A stretch of 64,000 bases of DNA from Rheinheimera hassiensis (GCF_022436675.1 NZ_JAKUJZ010000011.1:62001-126000), one strand, 5' to 3'; numbered from the stretch's first letter, positions 27,322 to 36,784 are shown. Program-made: numbers and translations. Notes: generated from the sequence alone by a model not told the origin.

Positions 27322-28219
27322 CTATTCTCTGGCGTAGTGGCCTTGTAATAAGCCATCCCATAACGCCATATATCGCCATCGTTTTGTAACCGGTGTCGGT
27401 TGGTTATACCAAACTTCATTTGGTGTTCTGCCGTGCAGATTTTGATGTGGCCGTACTGCGTTATACCACCACTGAAATTCTGCCAGACGCAGGGTTAGCT
27501 CCGTGCCGTTATCATTGGTTATCTGGCGCAGGTATTTTTTCAGCGTACCAAACAACCGCTCTATCCTGCCGTTCTGCCACGGGCAGCCTAAATCTGTGGT
27601 CTGGTGGTTTATTCCCAATAGCCTTAAACCCCAACGGAACAAGCGTGAGGTAAACACTGCTTCGTTATCAGTACGGATAATCTGCGGCTTGCCAAAGCAT
27701 TCAATGGCATCACAAATAGCCCGAAGTAAGGTAACAGAAGCCTTATTTCTGATATTTGTTAAGACAAGAGCTTTGCGGGAGTGGTGTTCGCAAATCCCCA
27801 AAATGGTGTGTATTTCGCCTTGCTTGTCTGCGATGCCGGTTAAATCTATGCCCCAATAACGGTAGGGCTTAACGGCGTAAGGTGGCTTTTGCTTTATCTT
27901 TCGCCGTTAGCATAATTGCCCGGCGATGCTGCTTTAAGGTATAGGCCACCCAGCTTTTACTCACTGATATGCGTTGCTGCGCAAAACGGCGGTTAAAAAT
28001 ATCGGTCAGGCTGCGACAGCCCAACTGCGGCATCAAAGCTTTCAACCGGATAATTTCAACCACTGCCCAGGCGGGTTTCTTACGGCTGCGTATTTTTATC
28101 ACTGGCTCAGGTTTTCTGTTGACGCGAAAGTGCGTGTTGTGCGGCATTTTGCGACTAAGCCAGATACTGCATAAGAGTAAAATAATCCCCACAACACCAG
28201 AGTAAATTAATAGCTTCAA
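27322..28219 (-). pseudogene. DDE (rve) transposase of an IS3/IS481-like element, frameshifted
   Basis: The 5' part (from 28219) encodes an unusual membrane-helix start MKLLIYSGVVGIILLLCS followed by a helix-turn-helix-like segment (VVEIIRLKALMPQLGCRSL). The 3' part encodes the catalytic core: YRYWGIDLTGIADKQG (first Asp), ICDAIECFGKPQIIRTDNEAVF (second Asp) and GCPWQNGRIERLFGTLK (Glu), ending near 27322. The two parts lie in different frames that meet near 27890, around a run reading AAAGATAAAGCAAAAGCC. The shift needed is +1, unlike the -1 programmed slip of IS3 elements, so decay is more likely than recoding. No clear terminal inverted repeats were found; 27117-27321 holds only presumed element end sequence. 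Confidence 0.75.
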
Positions 28220-28282
28220 AAGGGCTTTCTAAGGTTGTTAAGCAGGGTTCTGAGTATACATATCCATAATGATCGCCAGCCA

Positions 28283-28305
28283 GCCCGGACATCCCCTATC
28301 CGGGC
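28283..28305. repeat. GC-rich hairpin between transposase remnant and beta-helix gene
   Basis: GCCCGGA (28283-28289) pairs perfectly with TCCGGGC (28299-28305), with a 9-base loop. No T-run follows on either strand, so a terminator role is doubtful; an element end is possible. Confidence 0.4.
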
Positions 28306-28353
28306 CGCGCTCAGTCTACTGAGAAGATGAGTTTGTAGTGGGAATTATAGAAC

Positions 28354-29760
28354 TCAATTTATTAATCCGTTCCCATGTACGGTATTAGGCGTCTCATCTA
28401 CTTTGATTGAAACATAGTTCTGAAAATAGTTGTATTGCACTATGTTGTGGCGTGATAAATCTCGATTGTCGGCAGAGCTACCAAAAGCGTACCCGCTGTC
28501 ATCTTCACAATAGTTACGATTACCGTTTCTGGAGGCTAGCCATACAGCCCAAGTGTTAGCCGGGGATGAATTATTAAATGTATTGCCTTCGATCAGGTTA
28601 TGGTCAGGTGTTTGATGTCTGATTAAGCCTCTTTCGCCACAATTGCGATAGGTATGAACAGCTCCTTTAGCAATTCTGTTAAATACATTATTTTTTATAA
28701 CATTATGTGCCGAACCATCTACAGCAATAACCTCACGTAGGCGGGATGTTGTATCAAAGACATTATTTTCGATTGTATTAAAAGCCGTTTCTGCGTCCAG
28801 ATATATTACGGCATGCTCTGATGTTCCGATAAAGCGGGAGTTTCTGACTGATAAGTTTGTTGTACCTATGTGAACATACAGCTTAGTCTGAGCACCGCCA
28901 AATGTGACATTGTTGAACACTATATTCTTCGGAGCATAAAACTGTACTCTTTCTACATGCCAAAGCTGGCGCGAGCTTTCTATAACGTTGTTAAAGTAAT
29001 TTGGATTTGATGCCATGCCATTGACTATCACCTGTTTATTAATAGTGCAGTTTTTAATGGTCACATTTGACGGTGATGGATAGTCGTAAGTATTGGTGTA
29101 GGGGTTCAAAGTAGTGCTTGCTTCAATCGATATGCCATTCTCAAGTGTGGCTCCTCTACAGTCATACACTACGCCATTACCCTCCAATCCTCTTATATGT
29201 AGTCTTGGTATTATGCGGTCGGTGGGATTTAATGTAAGGTTGCAGTTCGTTATAACTCCTGAAGCACTTACTGAGTTTAGCAAAGAAGCTTTTTGGCTTG
29301 TAGTACAGTCAGCTGTTTCTGAATTTGCTGACAACGGCCGTGGTATAGCGTATCGGCCAGAGTTTTTAAGTAATCTATTAGGGCCGTGTTGAGAGATACC
29401 ATGAATATATACAAATTGACCAGTATATTTTGCTACATCAGACGCAGGTAGAGTAGCCAGATATCGGTGGCTGGTGTTACTGGTATGACATACTTCATTT
29501 ACAACTGCTTCATTCGCTCTGTTGGCGATGATTCCTTTGTACAGCTTACCCTTGCCAGCTTCGGCACCCAGGTATATATGCACGGACAAAGCTCTCTCGT
29601 CACCATCGTCACAAGCCCAGCCCCATATATCAACTGAACCGTCACTATTTAGTCTCGTACCATCAACGTAACCTTTCAGTCCATAAGCAATTGCCTTTGC
29701 TGGCAATAGGATCAATATCGCCAACAAAAAGATAAGAAAGTAATTTGTCTTTCCTGACAT
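28354..29760 (-). CDS. Secreted right-handed beta-helix protein
   Basis: This 468-aa protein has a clear signal peptide (residues 1-25, ending PAKAIA) and would be exported. Residues about 29-140 form a separate domain with GYVDGTRLNSDGSVDIWGWACD and FVYIHGISQHGPNRLL. The rest (about 170-460) has successive rungs such as NVTIKNCTINKQ, NNVTFGGAQTK, NLSVRNSRFIG, NTIENNVFDT and NVIKNNVFNR, typical of NosD/pectate-lyase-like parallel beta-helices. No catalytic residues can be assigned. Binding or cleaving a carbohydrate is a guess from the fold. GAGG lies 9 bases before the ATG. Base composition is clearly more AT-rich than neighbouring core genes, and it adjoins mobile-element remnants, so horizontal acquisition is likely. 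Confidence 0.8.
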   Translation of the reverse strand: MSGKTNYFLIFLLAILILLPAKAIAYGLKGYVDGTRLNSDGSVDIWGWACDDGDERALSVHIYLGAEAGKGKLYKGIIANRANEAVVNEVCHTSNTSHRYLATLPASDVAKYTGQFVYIHGISQHGPNRLLKNSGRYAIPRPLSANSETADCTTSQKASLLNSVSASGVITNCNLTLNPTDRIIPRLHIRGLEGNGVVYDCRGATLENGISIEASTTLNPYTNTYDYPSPSNVTIKNCTINKQVIVNGMASNPNYFNNVIESSRQLWHVERVQFYAPKNIVFNNVTFGGAQTKLYVHIGTTNLSVRNSRFIGTSEHAVIYLDAETAFNTIENNVFDTTSRLREVIAVDGSAHNVIKNNVFNRIAKGAVHTYRNCGERGLIRHQTPDHNLIEGNTFNNSSPANTWAVWLASRNGNRNYCEDDSGYAFGSSADNRDLSRHNIVQYNYFQNYVSIKVDETPNTVHGNGLIN

Positions 29761-29985
29761 TATGTTTTACCTCGGATAAGAAATTAAATGAAAGCGAAAT
29801 GTAACATAAAAGAATATTCCATTCTAGGGAGGGCAGATTGTTCACATGTAGGAAAAATACGGAAATAAACACTTGACCTTAAGTTAGCTTGAGGTAATAG
29901 CTTCTGGTGCTGTTTTACTGCTGCCAGCTTTTGGCTGGGGTTAAGCTAAACTGCTAGCGGCAATTTCAAGGTTATAGGGGGTAAA

Positions 29986-30912
29986 GTGCAAGCTATTATT
30001 CAGGTAAACAATTTAAGCAAAACCTATCCATCCGGTTTTCAGGCGTTGCAAAACATTCAATTGGATATTCGCCGTGGTGAAATCTTTGCCTTGCTGGGGC
30101 CGAACGGGGCTGGCAAAACGACCTTAATCAGTATTATCTGCGGCATTGTTAACCCGGGCGACGGCATTGTATTGGTAGACGGCCTGGATATAGTGCAGCA
30201 GTACCGCAAGGCCCGCCAGCGTATAGGCCTGGTGCCGCAGGAGTTGTCGGTCAGTATCTTTGAAACAGTATGGGATACCGTGTGTTTTAGCCGCGGTTTA
30301 TTTGGCAAACCGGCCGACCCGGCCTACCTGCAGCAATTGCTGCGTGATTTATCGTTGTGGGATAAAAAAGACAGCAAAATTATGACGCTGTCCGGTGGTA
30401 TGAAACGGCGGGTATTAATAGCCAAAGCGCTGGCACATCAGCCACAAATTTTGTTTCTGGATGAACCTACCGCCGGTGTCGATGTAGAGCTGCGCCGGGA
30501 TATGTGGCAGATGATCCGCCGGCTGCGAGATAGCGGCGTGACTATTATTCTTACCACCCATTATATTGAAGAAGCCGAAGATATGGCCGATCGCATTGGC
30601 GTGATCCGTGCCGGTAAATTGATCCTGGTAGATGACAAAACCAGCCTGATGCAAAAACTGGGTAAGAAGCAATTACTGTTGCAACTGACAACGGCATTAC
30701 CGCAAATCCCGGCTGCGCTGTCGGCCTATCAGTTGCAGTTATCTGCTGATAACAACCAACTGATATACACCTTTGATGCACAGCAGGAGCAAGCCACTAT
30801 CACCAGCTTGTTACGCCAGCTGAATACTCAGGGCATAGAGTTTAGTGATCTGCACACCAGAGAAAGCTCGCTGGAAGATATTTTTATCAGCCTGATGGGA
30901 GATGCCGCATGA
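29986..30912 (+). CDS. ABC-2 type exporter, ATP-binding subunit (YadG-like)
   Basis: The 308-aa subunit powers an ABC-2 exporter with the next gene. Walker A is [11 protein letters not shown] (about 37-47), the Q-loop is LVPQELS, the signature is LSGGMKRRV, Walker B is [12 protein letters not shown] and the H-loop is [10 protein letters not shown]. The C-terminal extension after about 220 resembles YadG/NodI-type subunits. The start is GTG at 29986, supported by the strong ribosome site TAGGGGG five bases or so upstream; no ATG fits. The stop overlaps the permease ATG by four bases (ATGA), showing coupling. The substrate cannot be read from sequence. Confidence 0.92.
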   Translation: MQAIIQVNNLSKTYPSGFQALQNIQLDIRRGEIFALLGPNGAGKTTLISIICGIVNPGDGIVLVDGLDIVQQYRKARQRIGLVPQELSVSIFETVWDTVCFSRGLFGKPADPAYLQQLLRDLSLWDKKDSKIMTLSGGMKRRVLIAKALAHQPQILFLDEPTAGVDVELRRDMWQMIRRLRDSGVTIILTTHYIEEAEDMADRIGVIRAGKLILVDDKTSLMQKLGKKQLLLQLTTALPQIPAALSAYQLQLSADNNQLIYTFDAQQEQATITSLLRQLNTQGIEFSDLHTRESSLEDIFISLMGDAA

Positions 30913-31670
30913 ACTTCTTCGCCATTAAAGCCATTTATCTGTTTGAGTTAGCCCGCACCCGGCGCACGCTGATGCAAAGTATTGCCTCACCGGTGTTATC
31001 TACCTCGTTGTATTTTATTGTGTTTGGCTCTGCTATCGGTTCACGTATGGTGGCCATTGACGGCATCAGTTATGGCGCCTTTATTGTGCCGGGCTTAATT
31101 ATGCTGACGGTGCTGACAGAGAGTACGTCGAACGCTTCTTTTGGTATTTATATGCCAAAATTCTCCGGCACCATATACGAGATTTTATCGGCACCGGTGT
31201 CAGCAGTAGAAATTATCCTTGGTTATGTTGGCGCGGCAGCCAGTAAGGCTATTTTATTGGGGTTAATTATCCTGTTTACAGCGCAGTTTTTTGTCGATTT
31301 CAGCATAATGCACCCGCTATGGATGCTGACATTTTTAGTGCTTACCGCCATTAGCTTTAGCCTGTTTGGTTTTATTATCGGCGTGCTGGCTAACAGCTTT
31401 GAACAACTGCAAATTGTGCCGCTGATGGTGATCACGCCGCTAACCTTTTTAGGTGGCAGCTTTTATTCCATCAGTATGCTGCCGCCGCTGTGGCAACAAA
31501 TAACGCTGTTTAACCCGGTGGTATATCTGATCAGTGGTTTTCGCTGGAGCTTTTACGGTGTGGCCGATGTGAATGTTGGCCTGAGCCTGGCGATGATCCT
31601 GCTGTTTATGGCCAGCTGTATTGCAGTAATCTGCTGGATTTTTCACACCGGCTATAAAGTTAAGGTGTAA
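30909..31670 (+). CDS. ABC-2 type exporter, permease subunit (YadH-like)
   Basis: This 253-aa inner-membrane protein has about six hydrophobic segments (near 24-44, 60-80, 105-130, 140-165, 170-195, 222-245). It has the ABC-2 permease signature around [26 protein letters not shown] and the [17 protein letters not shown] motif usual in the YadH/NodJ group. It overlaps the ATPase gene by four bases, so it is its transport partner. Its last 11 bases overlap the 3' end of the convergent hydrolase-like gene. Confidence 0.92.
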   Translation: MNFFAIKAIYLFELARTRRTLMQSIASPVLSTSLYFIVFGSAIGSRMVAIDGISYGAFIVPGLIMLTVLTESTSNASFGIYMPKFSGTIYEILSAPVSAVEIILGYVGAAASKAILLGLIILFTAQFFVDFSIMHPLWMLTFLVLTAISFSLFGFIIGVLANSFEQLQIVPLMVITPLTFLGGSFYSISMLPPLWQQITLFNPVVYLISGFRWSFYGVADVNVGLSLAMILLFMASCIAVICWIFHTGYKVKV

Positions 31671-32535
31671 GCACGCTAGCAGCTGGCAGTGCGGCTGTCA
31701 GCTGTTCACTCAGCGCTTTAGCAATGGCTTGATCCTGCCAGTACAGATTATGCGACAACGGGTTCCAGCTGGCGGTTAACCAGCTGAAAAAGCCACCGCC
31801 GCTGGCGTTAATTTCAATATCAGTTACCAGTGCGGCATAGCCGTCTGATAACTCGGCCAGTGGCCAGCCCAGTACATCGTCTTTGTCGTAGTAGTTGTGC
31901 CAGATAAAAGCGCTGTTGGGCTTAGTGAAAGGAATTATTTGCTCCATAGCGTGGGCGGCAACAAAGATCGGAATATTGCAGCCTGTGGTAATCAGGCTAA
32001 CCAGATGGTCACCGCGTAAAAACGCGATATCCTCCTCAGTTAGCAGACTATCGCCGCTGATAGCCGCCTGATAGCGCTTAATGTTCCGCCAGATCCCGGC
32101 TGCCGGTTTTAGCCCGGCTTTGGCTTGTTGCGCATCCCACAAATAGCACGACAGCACATGGCAGCCTAATGAATGCGCCAGTAACACCAGTTTGCCGTCG
32201 GCGGTTAATTGCTGCTTTGCCAGATACAGTGCGCGGGCTATTTTCAGCTGGCTGTAATGATACAAACTATGTGGATGTTCTTTACGATGCTCCAGCGCCG
32301 CGGCGTCGGCAAAACCAAATAACATAAAGCGGCGCAATTTGCTCCAGCGCAGGCGTGAGCCTGTAGCCTGCCACACCCGCTGCTCGTTGTACTGCAGTAA
32401 GTCTTGATAATACACGGTGCCGTAATACAGCTGCGCTGTGGTAATAGTTTGCTGCAACCGGGCAAAGAGTTTGTCAGCATAATCTGGCTGGGTTTCGCCC
32501 ATACCATGAATTGTCACCAGCGCTACGCTCTTCAT
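31660..32535 (-). CDS. Alpha/beta-hydrolase-fold protein, function unknown
   Basis: The 291-aa cytoplasmic protein starts [20 protein letters not shown], a typical first strand with an oxyanion HGMG turn. It carries a nucleophile elbow [12 protein letters not shown] at about residues 118-129 (Ser in AHSLG), so a serine hydrolase fold is likely. The catalytic acid and His are less clear; [15 protein letters not shown] near 230 is a candidate. No signal peptide is present. It is convergent with the ABC permease and overlaps it by 11 bp. No substrate can be named. Confidence 0.7.
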   Translation of the reverse strand: MKSVALVTIHGMGETQPDYADKLFARLQQTITTAQLYYGTVYYQDLLQYNEQRVWQATGSRLRWSKLRRFMLFGFADAAALEHRKEHPHSLYHYSQLKIARALYLAKQQLTADGKLVLLAHSLGCHVLSCYLWDAQQAKAGLKPAAGIWRNIKRYQAAISGDSLLTEEDIAFLRGDHLVSLITTGCNIPIFVAAHAMEQIIPFTKPNSAFIWHNYYDKDDVLGWPLAELSDGYAALVTDIEINASGGGFFSWLTASWNPLSHNLYWQDQAIAKALSEQLTAALPAASVLTP

Positions 32536-32638
32536 TGCTCAGGCCTGCTGTTTAGTTGTACTACGGCGTACTATAACGCTAGGTTAATGGTTTGTAGATT
32601 ATTTTCTGGTTGCACAGGTGCAGCTTTAAAGTGCCTTA

Positions 32639-32654
32639 TGCGCGCTGTCGCACA
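32639..32654 (+). promoter_or_regulatory. Operator site 1 (TGCGC-N6-GCACA) before the triple-BON gene
   Basis: TGCGCGCTGTCGCACA. The centre lies 32 bp before the centre of the -10-like TATTGT at 32676-32681, and the site ends 79 bp before the start codon. It matches the window's repeated Crp/Fnr-type operator. Confidence 0.65.
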
Positions 32655-32733
32655 GAACGACATAAATAACAAGCCTATTGTATGGTACCGGATAGTGCAT
32701 TTCTGTGCTGTCTGAGCTGACAACGAGGTTTAT

Positions 32734-33576
32734 ATGAACAAGTTTCATGCAAAGTTGCTACTGGCAACCGCAATAACATTAGCGTTAGGCAGTGCGCAAG
32801 TTGTCGCCGATGACAAGATGGCAGCGAAAGCGAAAAGTGGGCCGGTAGTGGATGCCCGCCAGGAAGCTCAAATCTGGACTACCTATACACTAAGCCCTTA
32901 TTTACGGGCCAATGATTTAACCGTTACGGTGCTGGATGGCAAAGCTACGCTTAGCGGCAATGTCGAAGACGATGTACACAAAGATCTGGCCGGTGCTATT
33001 GCTGCCGGTGTTAGCGGTATTAGCGATGTTGACAACAAAATTACTGTAGATGCTGATTATAAAACGCCTGATCGCAGCAGCACCCGCGGTTACGGCGATG
33101 TAGTAGACGATGCCACTATTACCACTGCCGTAAAGTCAAAGTTGCTGTGGAGCAAGCATACCGAAGGTATGGACACCAAAGTGGTAACTAATGCAGGTAA
33201 AGTTGAGCTAAGCGGCACAGTAGCGACACAACAGGCAGAAAAGCTGGCAAAAAAGCTGGCAAAAAATACTGATGGCGTGCGCTCAGTAGACAATAAACTG
33301 CAGGTTAGCGACACAACAACTGATGGCAAAAGCTATAAAAAGGCCGATGCGGAAAAAGGCAGCGTGATCGCCGATAGCTGGATCACCACCAAGGTTAAAT
33401 CAACTTTTATGTACTCCAGCAATGTAGCCGGGTCTGATATTTCGGTTAATACCGAAAAAGGCGTGGTTACACTGGCTGGCAGAGTAGGCAGTGGTGCAGA
33501 GCAAGCTCTGGCAATTGAACTGGCGCAGAATATCCGCGGAGTAAAAAGTGTGGCATCACGCCAGCTTATTTTTTAA
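32734..33576 (+). CDS. Periplasmic protein with three BON domains (OsmY-like)
   Basis: BON domains bind phospholipid or other envelope surfaces, and OsmY-type proteins are osmotic or stationary-phase stress proteins. The 280-aa product has a signal peptide (1-25, cut near VVA-DDK). Three BON repeats lie at about 45-110, 122-190 and 213-280, each with the pattern of a short helix, a Val-rich strand and LSGxV or LAGRV (TLSGNVEDD, ELSGTVATQ, TLAGRVGSG). OsmY itself has two BON domains, so this is an enlarged version. It is preceded by an operator shared with six other promoters in the next 6 kb. Confidence 0.88.
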   Translation: MNKFHAKLLLATAITLALGSAQVVADDKMAAKAKSGPVVDARQEAQIWTTYTLSPYLRANDLTVTVLDGKATLSGNVEDDVHKDLAGAIAAGVSGISDVDNKITVDADYKTPDRSSTRGYGDVVDDATITTAVKSKLLWSKHTEGMDTKVVTNAGKVELSGTVATQQAEKLAKKLAKNTDGVRSVDNKLQVSDTTTDGKSYKKADAEKGSVIADSWITTKVKSTFMYSSNVAGSDISVNTEKGVVTLAGRVGSGAEQALAIELAQNIRGVKSVASRQLIF

Positions 33577-33661
33577 GCAGCCAACCTGGGCTTAGGTTAG
33601 GTTTACCGGCCCAAGCCAACAGTTGCTTAAACTGTGTTAACCGGAAAAGGTGGGCATTGAT

Positions 33662-34384
33662 ATGAACGAGCCGCAGTATGCAAACCCGCAAGTGTTGCGT
33701 AACACTATGCTGCAGCTTAACGTTGAAGCGTTAAGTGCCGAAATGGTACGGATGCGCTGCGAAGTGATATTGCAGCAAAATATCTGGTTGCGACAACAGC
33801 GGCATTTACAACAACATAATCAGTTGCTGCTGTTAACCCTGATGCAGGCGGTTAGCCAAAATGCCAGTACCCAAACCAAGCTGCAGCAAGTAAACCTGGA
33901 AAGCCAGTGTGATGCACTGACCAAAACACTTAACCGCAGCATTATGCTGGACCGTATAGACCATGCCATTAGCATGTCGAAACGGCAACGACGCCGCTTT
34001 GCGCTGTTATTTATTGATCTGGACCGGTTTAAACCGGTCAATGATCAGCATGGCCATGCTGCCGGTGATGCGGTACTGCTGCAAGTCAGTGCGCGTTTAA
34101 CCGCCGCTGTACGCGACAGTGATGCGGTAAGCCGGCACGGTGGTGATGAGTTCTTGTTGCTGCTTAACGACATTAAAGATAATCAGGCGGCTACCTTGTT
34201 TGCCAATAAACTGGTGCAGGTGTTGGCGCAGCCTTACCAGATAGCAGGAGCGAGTGTTTTATTATCCGCCAGTATAGGTATGGCGTTGTTCCCTGAGCAC
34301 GGCAACAGTGCTCATACCCTGATTAGCTGCGCAGACGCTGCTATGTACCGCGCCAAGCAGCAAGGTGGTAACCGGGTATGCTAA
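33662..34384 (+). CDS. Diguanylate cyclase (GGDEF protein)
   Basis: The protein would make c-di-GMP from two GTP. From the ATG at 33662 (ribosome site AAAAGGTGGG about 7 bases upstream; a GTG at 33650 would add four residues) it has 240 residues. A helical, Gln-rich N-terminus (about 1-80) may dimerise and contains no known sensor domain. The GGDEF domain follows from DALTKTLNRSIMLDRID. The active site is intact as GGDEF at 160-164. The product-inhibition I-site RxxD is present as RDSD at 151-154, exactly five residues upstream. No signal or membrane segment is seen. No copy of the shared operator was found before it. Confidence 0.9.
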   Translation: MNEPQYANPQVLRNTMLQLNVEALSAEMVRMRCEVILQQNIWLRQQRHLQQHNQLLLLTLMQAVSQNASTQTKLQQVNLESQCDALTKTLNRSIMLDRIDHAISMSKRQRRRFALLFIDLDRFKPVNDQHGHAAGDAVLLQVSARLTAAVRDSDAVSRHGGDEFLLLLNDIKDNQAATLFANKLVQVLAQPYQIAGASVLLSASIGMALFPEHGNSAHTLISCADAAMYRAKQQGGNRVC

Positions 34385-34409
34385 GGCCTGGCGAAATCTG
34401 TTGGCGCTA

Positions 34410-34425
34410 TGCGCGCCAGCGCACA
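34410..34425 (+). promoter_or_regulatory. Operator site 2 before the DUF4398/OmpA-type lipoprotein operon
   Basis: TGCGCGCCAGCGCACA. The centre lies 32 bp before the centre of the -10-like CATAGT at 34447-34452, and the site ends 75 bp before the start codon. It is very similar to site 1 across TATGCGCGC and CGCACAGA. Confidence 0.65.
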
Positions 34426-34500
34426 GACAGCGGTTGGTTTTAACGGCATAGTGAAACAGGGCTCACTTTCGCTGCAGCCCCGGTTTATCAGGAGCTATAG

Positions 34501-34932
34501 ATGAAAACACACATTGCCGACACTCTGGTTAGCGCAGAGCCTTTATCCAGAGCACGATCTGGCAAACGCTGGCTGTTACTGGCCAGCGCCGTTGTAGTAT
34601 TAAGCGGCTGTGCTTCAGCACCACTGCCACCCACGGCTGAAATGCAGGCAGCAGAACGCGCCATTGGCACGGCTGAGCAGGCGCAGGTTGTGCGTTACAC
34701 CACTGTCGAGCTTGATACTGCGCGTAAAGAGCTGGCAGCTGCACGCTTAGCCATAACTGAAGAAAATATGCCGCAAGCCAGACGGCTGGCGCTGCAAGCG
34801 CAGTTAAATGCCGAGCTGGCCCTGGCTCGCGCTGAGCTGGTTAAAGCGCAGGCAGTAAATAAAGATATGCAGCAAAGTATTGACGCCGTGCAGCAGGAAG
34901 CCCAGCGTAATATGTCAGGAGTAAAACTATGA
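34501..34932 (+). CDS. DUF4398-type lipoprotein
   Basis: This 143-aa protein has a signal anchor and lipobox LSGC (Cys about 37) followed by a long helical, Ala/Glu/Gln-rich stretch (AERAIGTAEQAQ, LDTARKELAAARLAI), the pattern of DUF4398 envelope proteins. The N-terminus before the hydrophobic core is long (about 23 residues). AGGAG precedes the ATG. The stop overlaps the next gene's start as ATGA, so the two lipoproteins are coupled and probably work together on the cell envelope. Transcription would start at the operator-controlled promoter near 34450. Confidence 0.82.
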   Translation: MKTHIADTLVSAEPLSRARSGKRWLLLASAVVVLSGCASAPLPPTAEMQAAERAIGTAEQAQVVRYTTVELDTARKELAAARLAITEENMPQARRLALQAQLNAELALARAELVKAQAVNKDMQQSIDAVQQEAQRNMSGVKL

Positions 34933-35855
34933 ATAGCGCGCTTTCTTCAGAAAAAATGTCTGTTAGCAAAACCTTGCTTAGCCTGAGCCTGGCGGCCGTG
35001 TTTGTTGCCGGTTGTGCCAGCGCACCGAAAAGCCCGGATGGTGCAGCTAATGTGCGCCAGCAGCTTATTCAACTGCAAGGCAACCAACAATTGGCGGTGT
35101 TAGCGCCACTGGCTATAAAAGAAGCAGAGCAAGCTGTTATTGCCGCTGAGCAACCGGAAAAAAATACCGCTTTAGCCGCCCACCGGGTGATTATGGCCGA
35201 ACGCAAAGTAAATATGGCCAGCACCCAGGCGCAAACCCGTTTGCTGGAGTTACAACGCGACAGTTTAAGCCAGAAACGTGACGAAGTACGGCTGACTGCC
35301 CGCACTCAGGAAGCCGCCAGCGCCCGCGCTGACGCCAGTGATGCACGCAGTGATGCTGAAATGGCCCGTTCGCAAGCCAGCAATGCTCAGGCCAGCGCCG
35401 CCATGGCACGCCAGCAAGCCGATGCCGCCGCAGCAACCGCTGCTGCCACTACAGCAGATCTGCGGGCCCAAATAGCTGAGCTTAATGCCCGGCCAACCGA
35501 CAGAGGCTTAGTAGTAACACTGGGCGATGTGTTGTTTGACACCGGCAGGGCTAACCTGAAAAGCGGCACCAGTAATCATCTGGATAAACTGGCGGAGTTT
35601 TTAAACGCCTATCCAACACGCACGGCACAAATTGAAGGCCATACCGACGACGTAGGCTCTGACGCTGCCAATATGCTGTTGTCGCAGCGGCGCGCCGATA
35701 CCGTTAAAGCATTTTTGGTCGCGCAGGGTATTGCTGCCAGCCGCCTGGATGCATCTGGCAAAGGCGAAACTACACCATTGGCCAGCAATGATTCAGCCGG
35801 TGGCAAGCAACAAAACCGCCGGGTAGAAGTAATTATCGCCAACATTGCAGAATAA
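34929..35855 (+). CDS. OmpA-family peptidoglycan-binding lipoprotein with DUF4398-like N-terminus
   Basis: The 308-aa product has a lipobox VAGC (Cys about 29), a DUF4398-like helical part (about 40-190, very Ala/Gln/Ser-rich), and a C-terminal OmpA domain (about 195-305). The OmpA domain shows VLFDTGRANLKSGTSNHLDKLAEFL, the peptidoglycan-contact motif IEGHTDDVGSDAANMLLSQRRADTV and NRRVEVIIAN. It would link the outer membrane to peptidoglycan. Its N-terminal half resembles the preceding small lipoprotein, suggesting duplication and fusion. The gene overlaps the upstream gene by four bases and is closed by a strong terminator at 35882-35907. Confidence 0.88.
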   Translation: MNSALSSEKMSVSKTLLSLSLAAVFVAGCASAPKSPDGAANVRQQLIQLQGNQQLAVLAPLAIKEAEQAVIAAEQPEKNTALAAHRVIMAERKVNMASTQAQTRLLELQRDSLSQKRDEVRLTARTQEAASARADASDARSDAEMARSQASNAQASAAMARQQADAAAATAAATTADLRAQIAELNARPTDRGLVVTLGDVLFDTGRANLKSGTSNHLDKLAEFLNAYPTRTAQIEGHTDDVGSDAANMLLSQRRADTVKAFLVAQGIAASRLDASGKGETTPLASNDSAGGKQQNRRVEVIIANIAE

Positions 35856-35881
35856 TACTGCCAGGCGTTAACCTGATAAAC

Positions 35882-35907
35882 ACACCCGCTCTGGCGGGTG
35901 TTTTTTT
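35882..35907 (+). terminator. Intrinsic terminator of the lipoprotein operon
   Basis: ACACCCGC (35882-35889) pairs perfectly with GCGGGTGT (35894-35901), loop TCTG, followed by a run of T to 35907. Confidence 0.9.
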
Positions 35908-35912
35908 GTATG

Positions 35913-36695
35913 CTAGGGTGTACCTTGTTCTGCTAATAAACGTTTTGCGGTGTCGGGTATTGGTTCGCCCAGCAAGCGACGGTAATTGTCTATTCCTACC
36001 TGATAGCATTCACAGGCCGCATGTTTTAACGCGGTGCGGTCTAATATACTTATCATGCCGCGGCTGTAACTAATATATTGTTTTTGCTGTAAAATGCCTG
36101 CCGCTACGGTAACGCCACTGCGCCGCACGCCTAACATATCCGCCAGAAACTGATGCGTCAGATGAAAATCATTACTATGCGCCCGGTCATGGCTCATTAA
36201 CAGCCAGCGCGCCAGGCGGTAATCCAGCTCATGAAAATGCGCGCAGGCCGCGCTTTGTGACAACTGCGCCATTAACACAAACAGATATTGCTGCAATATA
36301 TGCTGCAGTTGCGGGCAATCGTGCAGCAGTTGCTGCAGCGCGGCAATATCGATACGCCAGGCCGTGCCTTTGCCTTGCACCACAGCCTGCATCGGCGCGG
36401 TAGTTATGCCAAGTGCCAGCGTAACGCCCAGCATACCTTCGTTGCCAATTAAGCCCATTTCCAGCGGTTTATGCCCGGCCAGCTTGGTTACCAGCGAAAT
36501 AAAGCCACTTAGCGGGAAATACAAATAGCGGTAGCGCTGCTGCGGCTCGCACAATAGCGTGCCAAACTCCAGCTCTACCACATCACAATGTTGCAACAGC
36601 AATACACGTTCTTTTTCTGACAGCAAATTAACTAAATGATTAGTAATAAGCGGAACAGTTGAAACAGACATAGCGCTGGCCTCTAGCACTGGCAT
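35913..36695 (-). CDS. Crp/Fnr-family transcription regulator (paralog 2)
   Basis: The 260-aa protein (or 252 aa from the second ATG on the complement of 36669-36671) has an N-terminal cyclic-nucleotide-binding-like beta-barrel (about 25-140). The C-terminal helix-turn-helix reads LTHQFLADMLGVRRSGVTVAAG. No cysteine set of the Fnr type and no clear cAMP-contact RS motif is visible, so the effector is unknown. It is the paralog of the adjacent gene; the recognition helices (LGVRR-GVT-AAG-LQ) are almost the same, implying similar DNA targets. Operator site 3 lies 70 bp before its first ATG, suggesting auto- or cross-regulation. Confidence 0.88.
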   Translation of the reverse strand: MPVLEASAMSVSTVPLITNHLVNLLSEKERVLLLQHCDVVELEFGTLLCEPQQRYRYLYFPLSGFISLVTKLAGHKPLEMGLIGNEGMLGVTLALGITTAPMQAVVQGKGTAWRIDIAALQQLLHDCPQLQHILQQYLFVLMAQLSQSAACAHFHELDYRLARWLLMSHDRAHSNDFHLTHQFLADMLGVRRSGVTVAAGILQQKQYISYSRGMISILDRTALKHAACECYQVGIDNYRRLLGEPIPDTAKRLLAEQGTP

Positions 36696-36765
36696 TGCCG
36701 TAATGGCGCAAGACAGGTGCTGTGCAGCCTTGGCGTCTGAGTATAGCGGTTTTGGGTTGTGGCTC

Positions 36766-36781
36766 TGTGCGCTAAGCCACT
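36766..36781 (-). promoter_or_regulatory. Operator site 3 before Crp/Fnr paralog 2
   Basis: In the gene's direction the site reads AGTGGCTTAGCGCACA. The -10-like TATACT on the complement of 36740-36745 is centred 31 bp downstream. The outer half matches less well than the inner GCACA half. Confidence 0.6.
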
Positions 36782-36784
36782 AAG

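Noticed and set aside
27880-27900. Programmed -1 frameshift in the transposase as in IS3 elements
   Set aside because: The two frames need a +1 change, and there is no A-AAA-AAG slip site in the right register.
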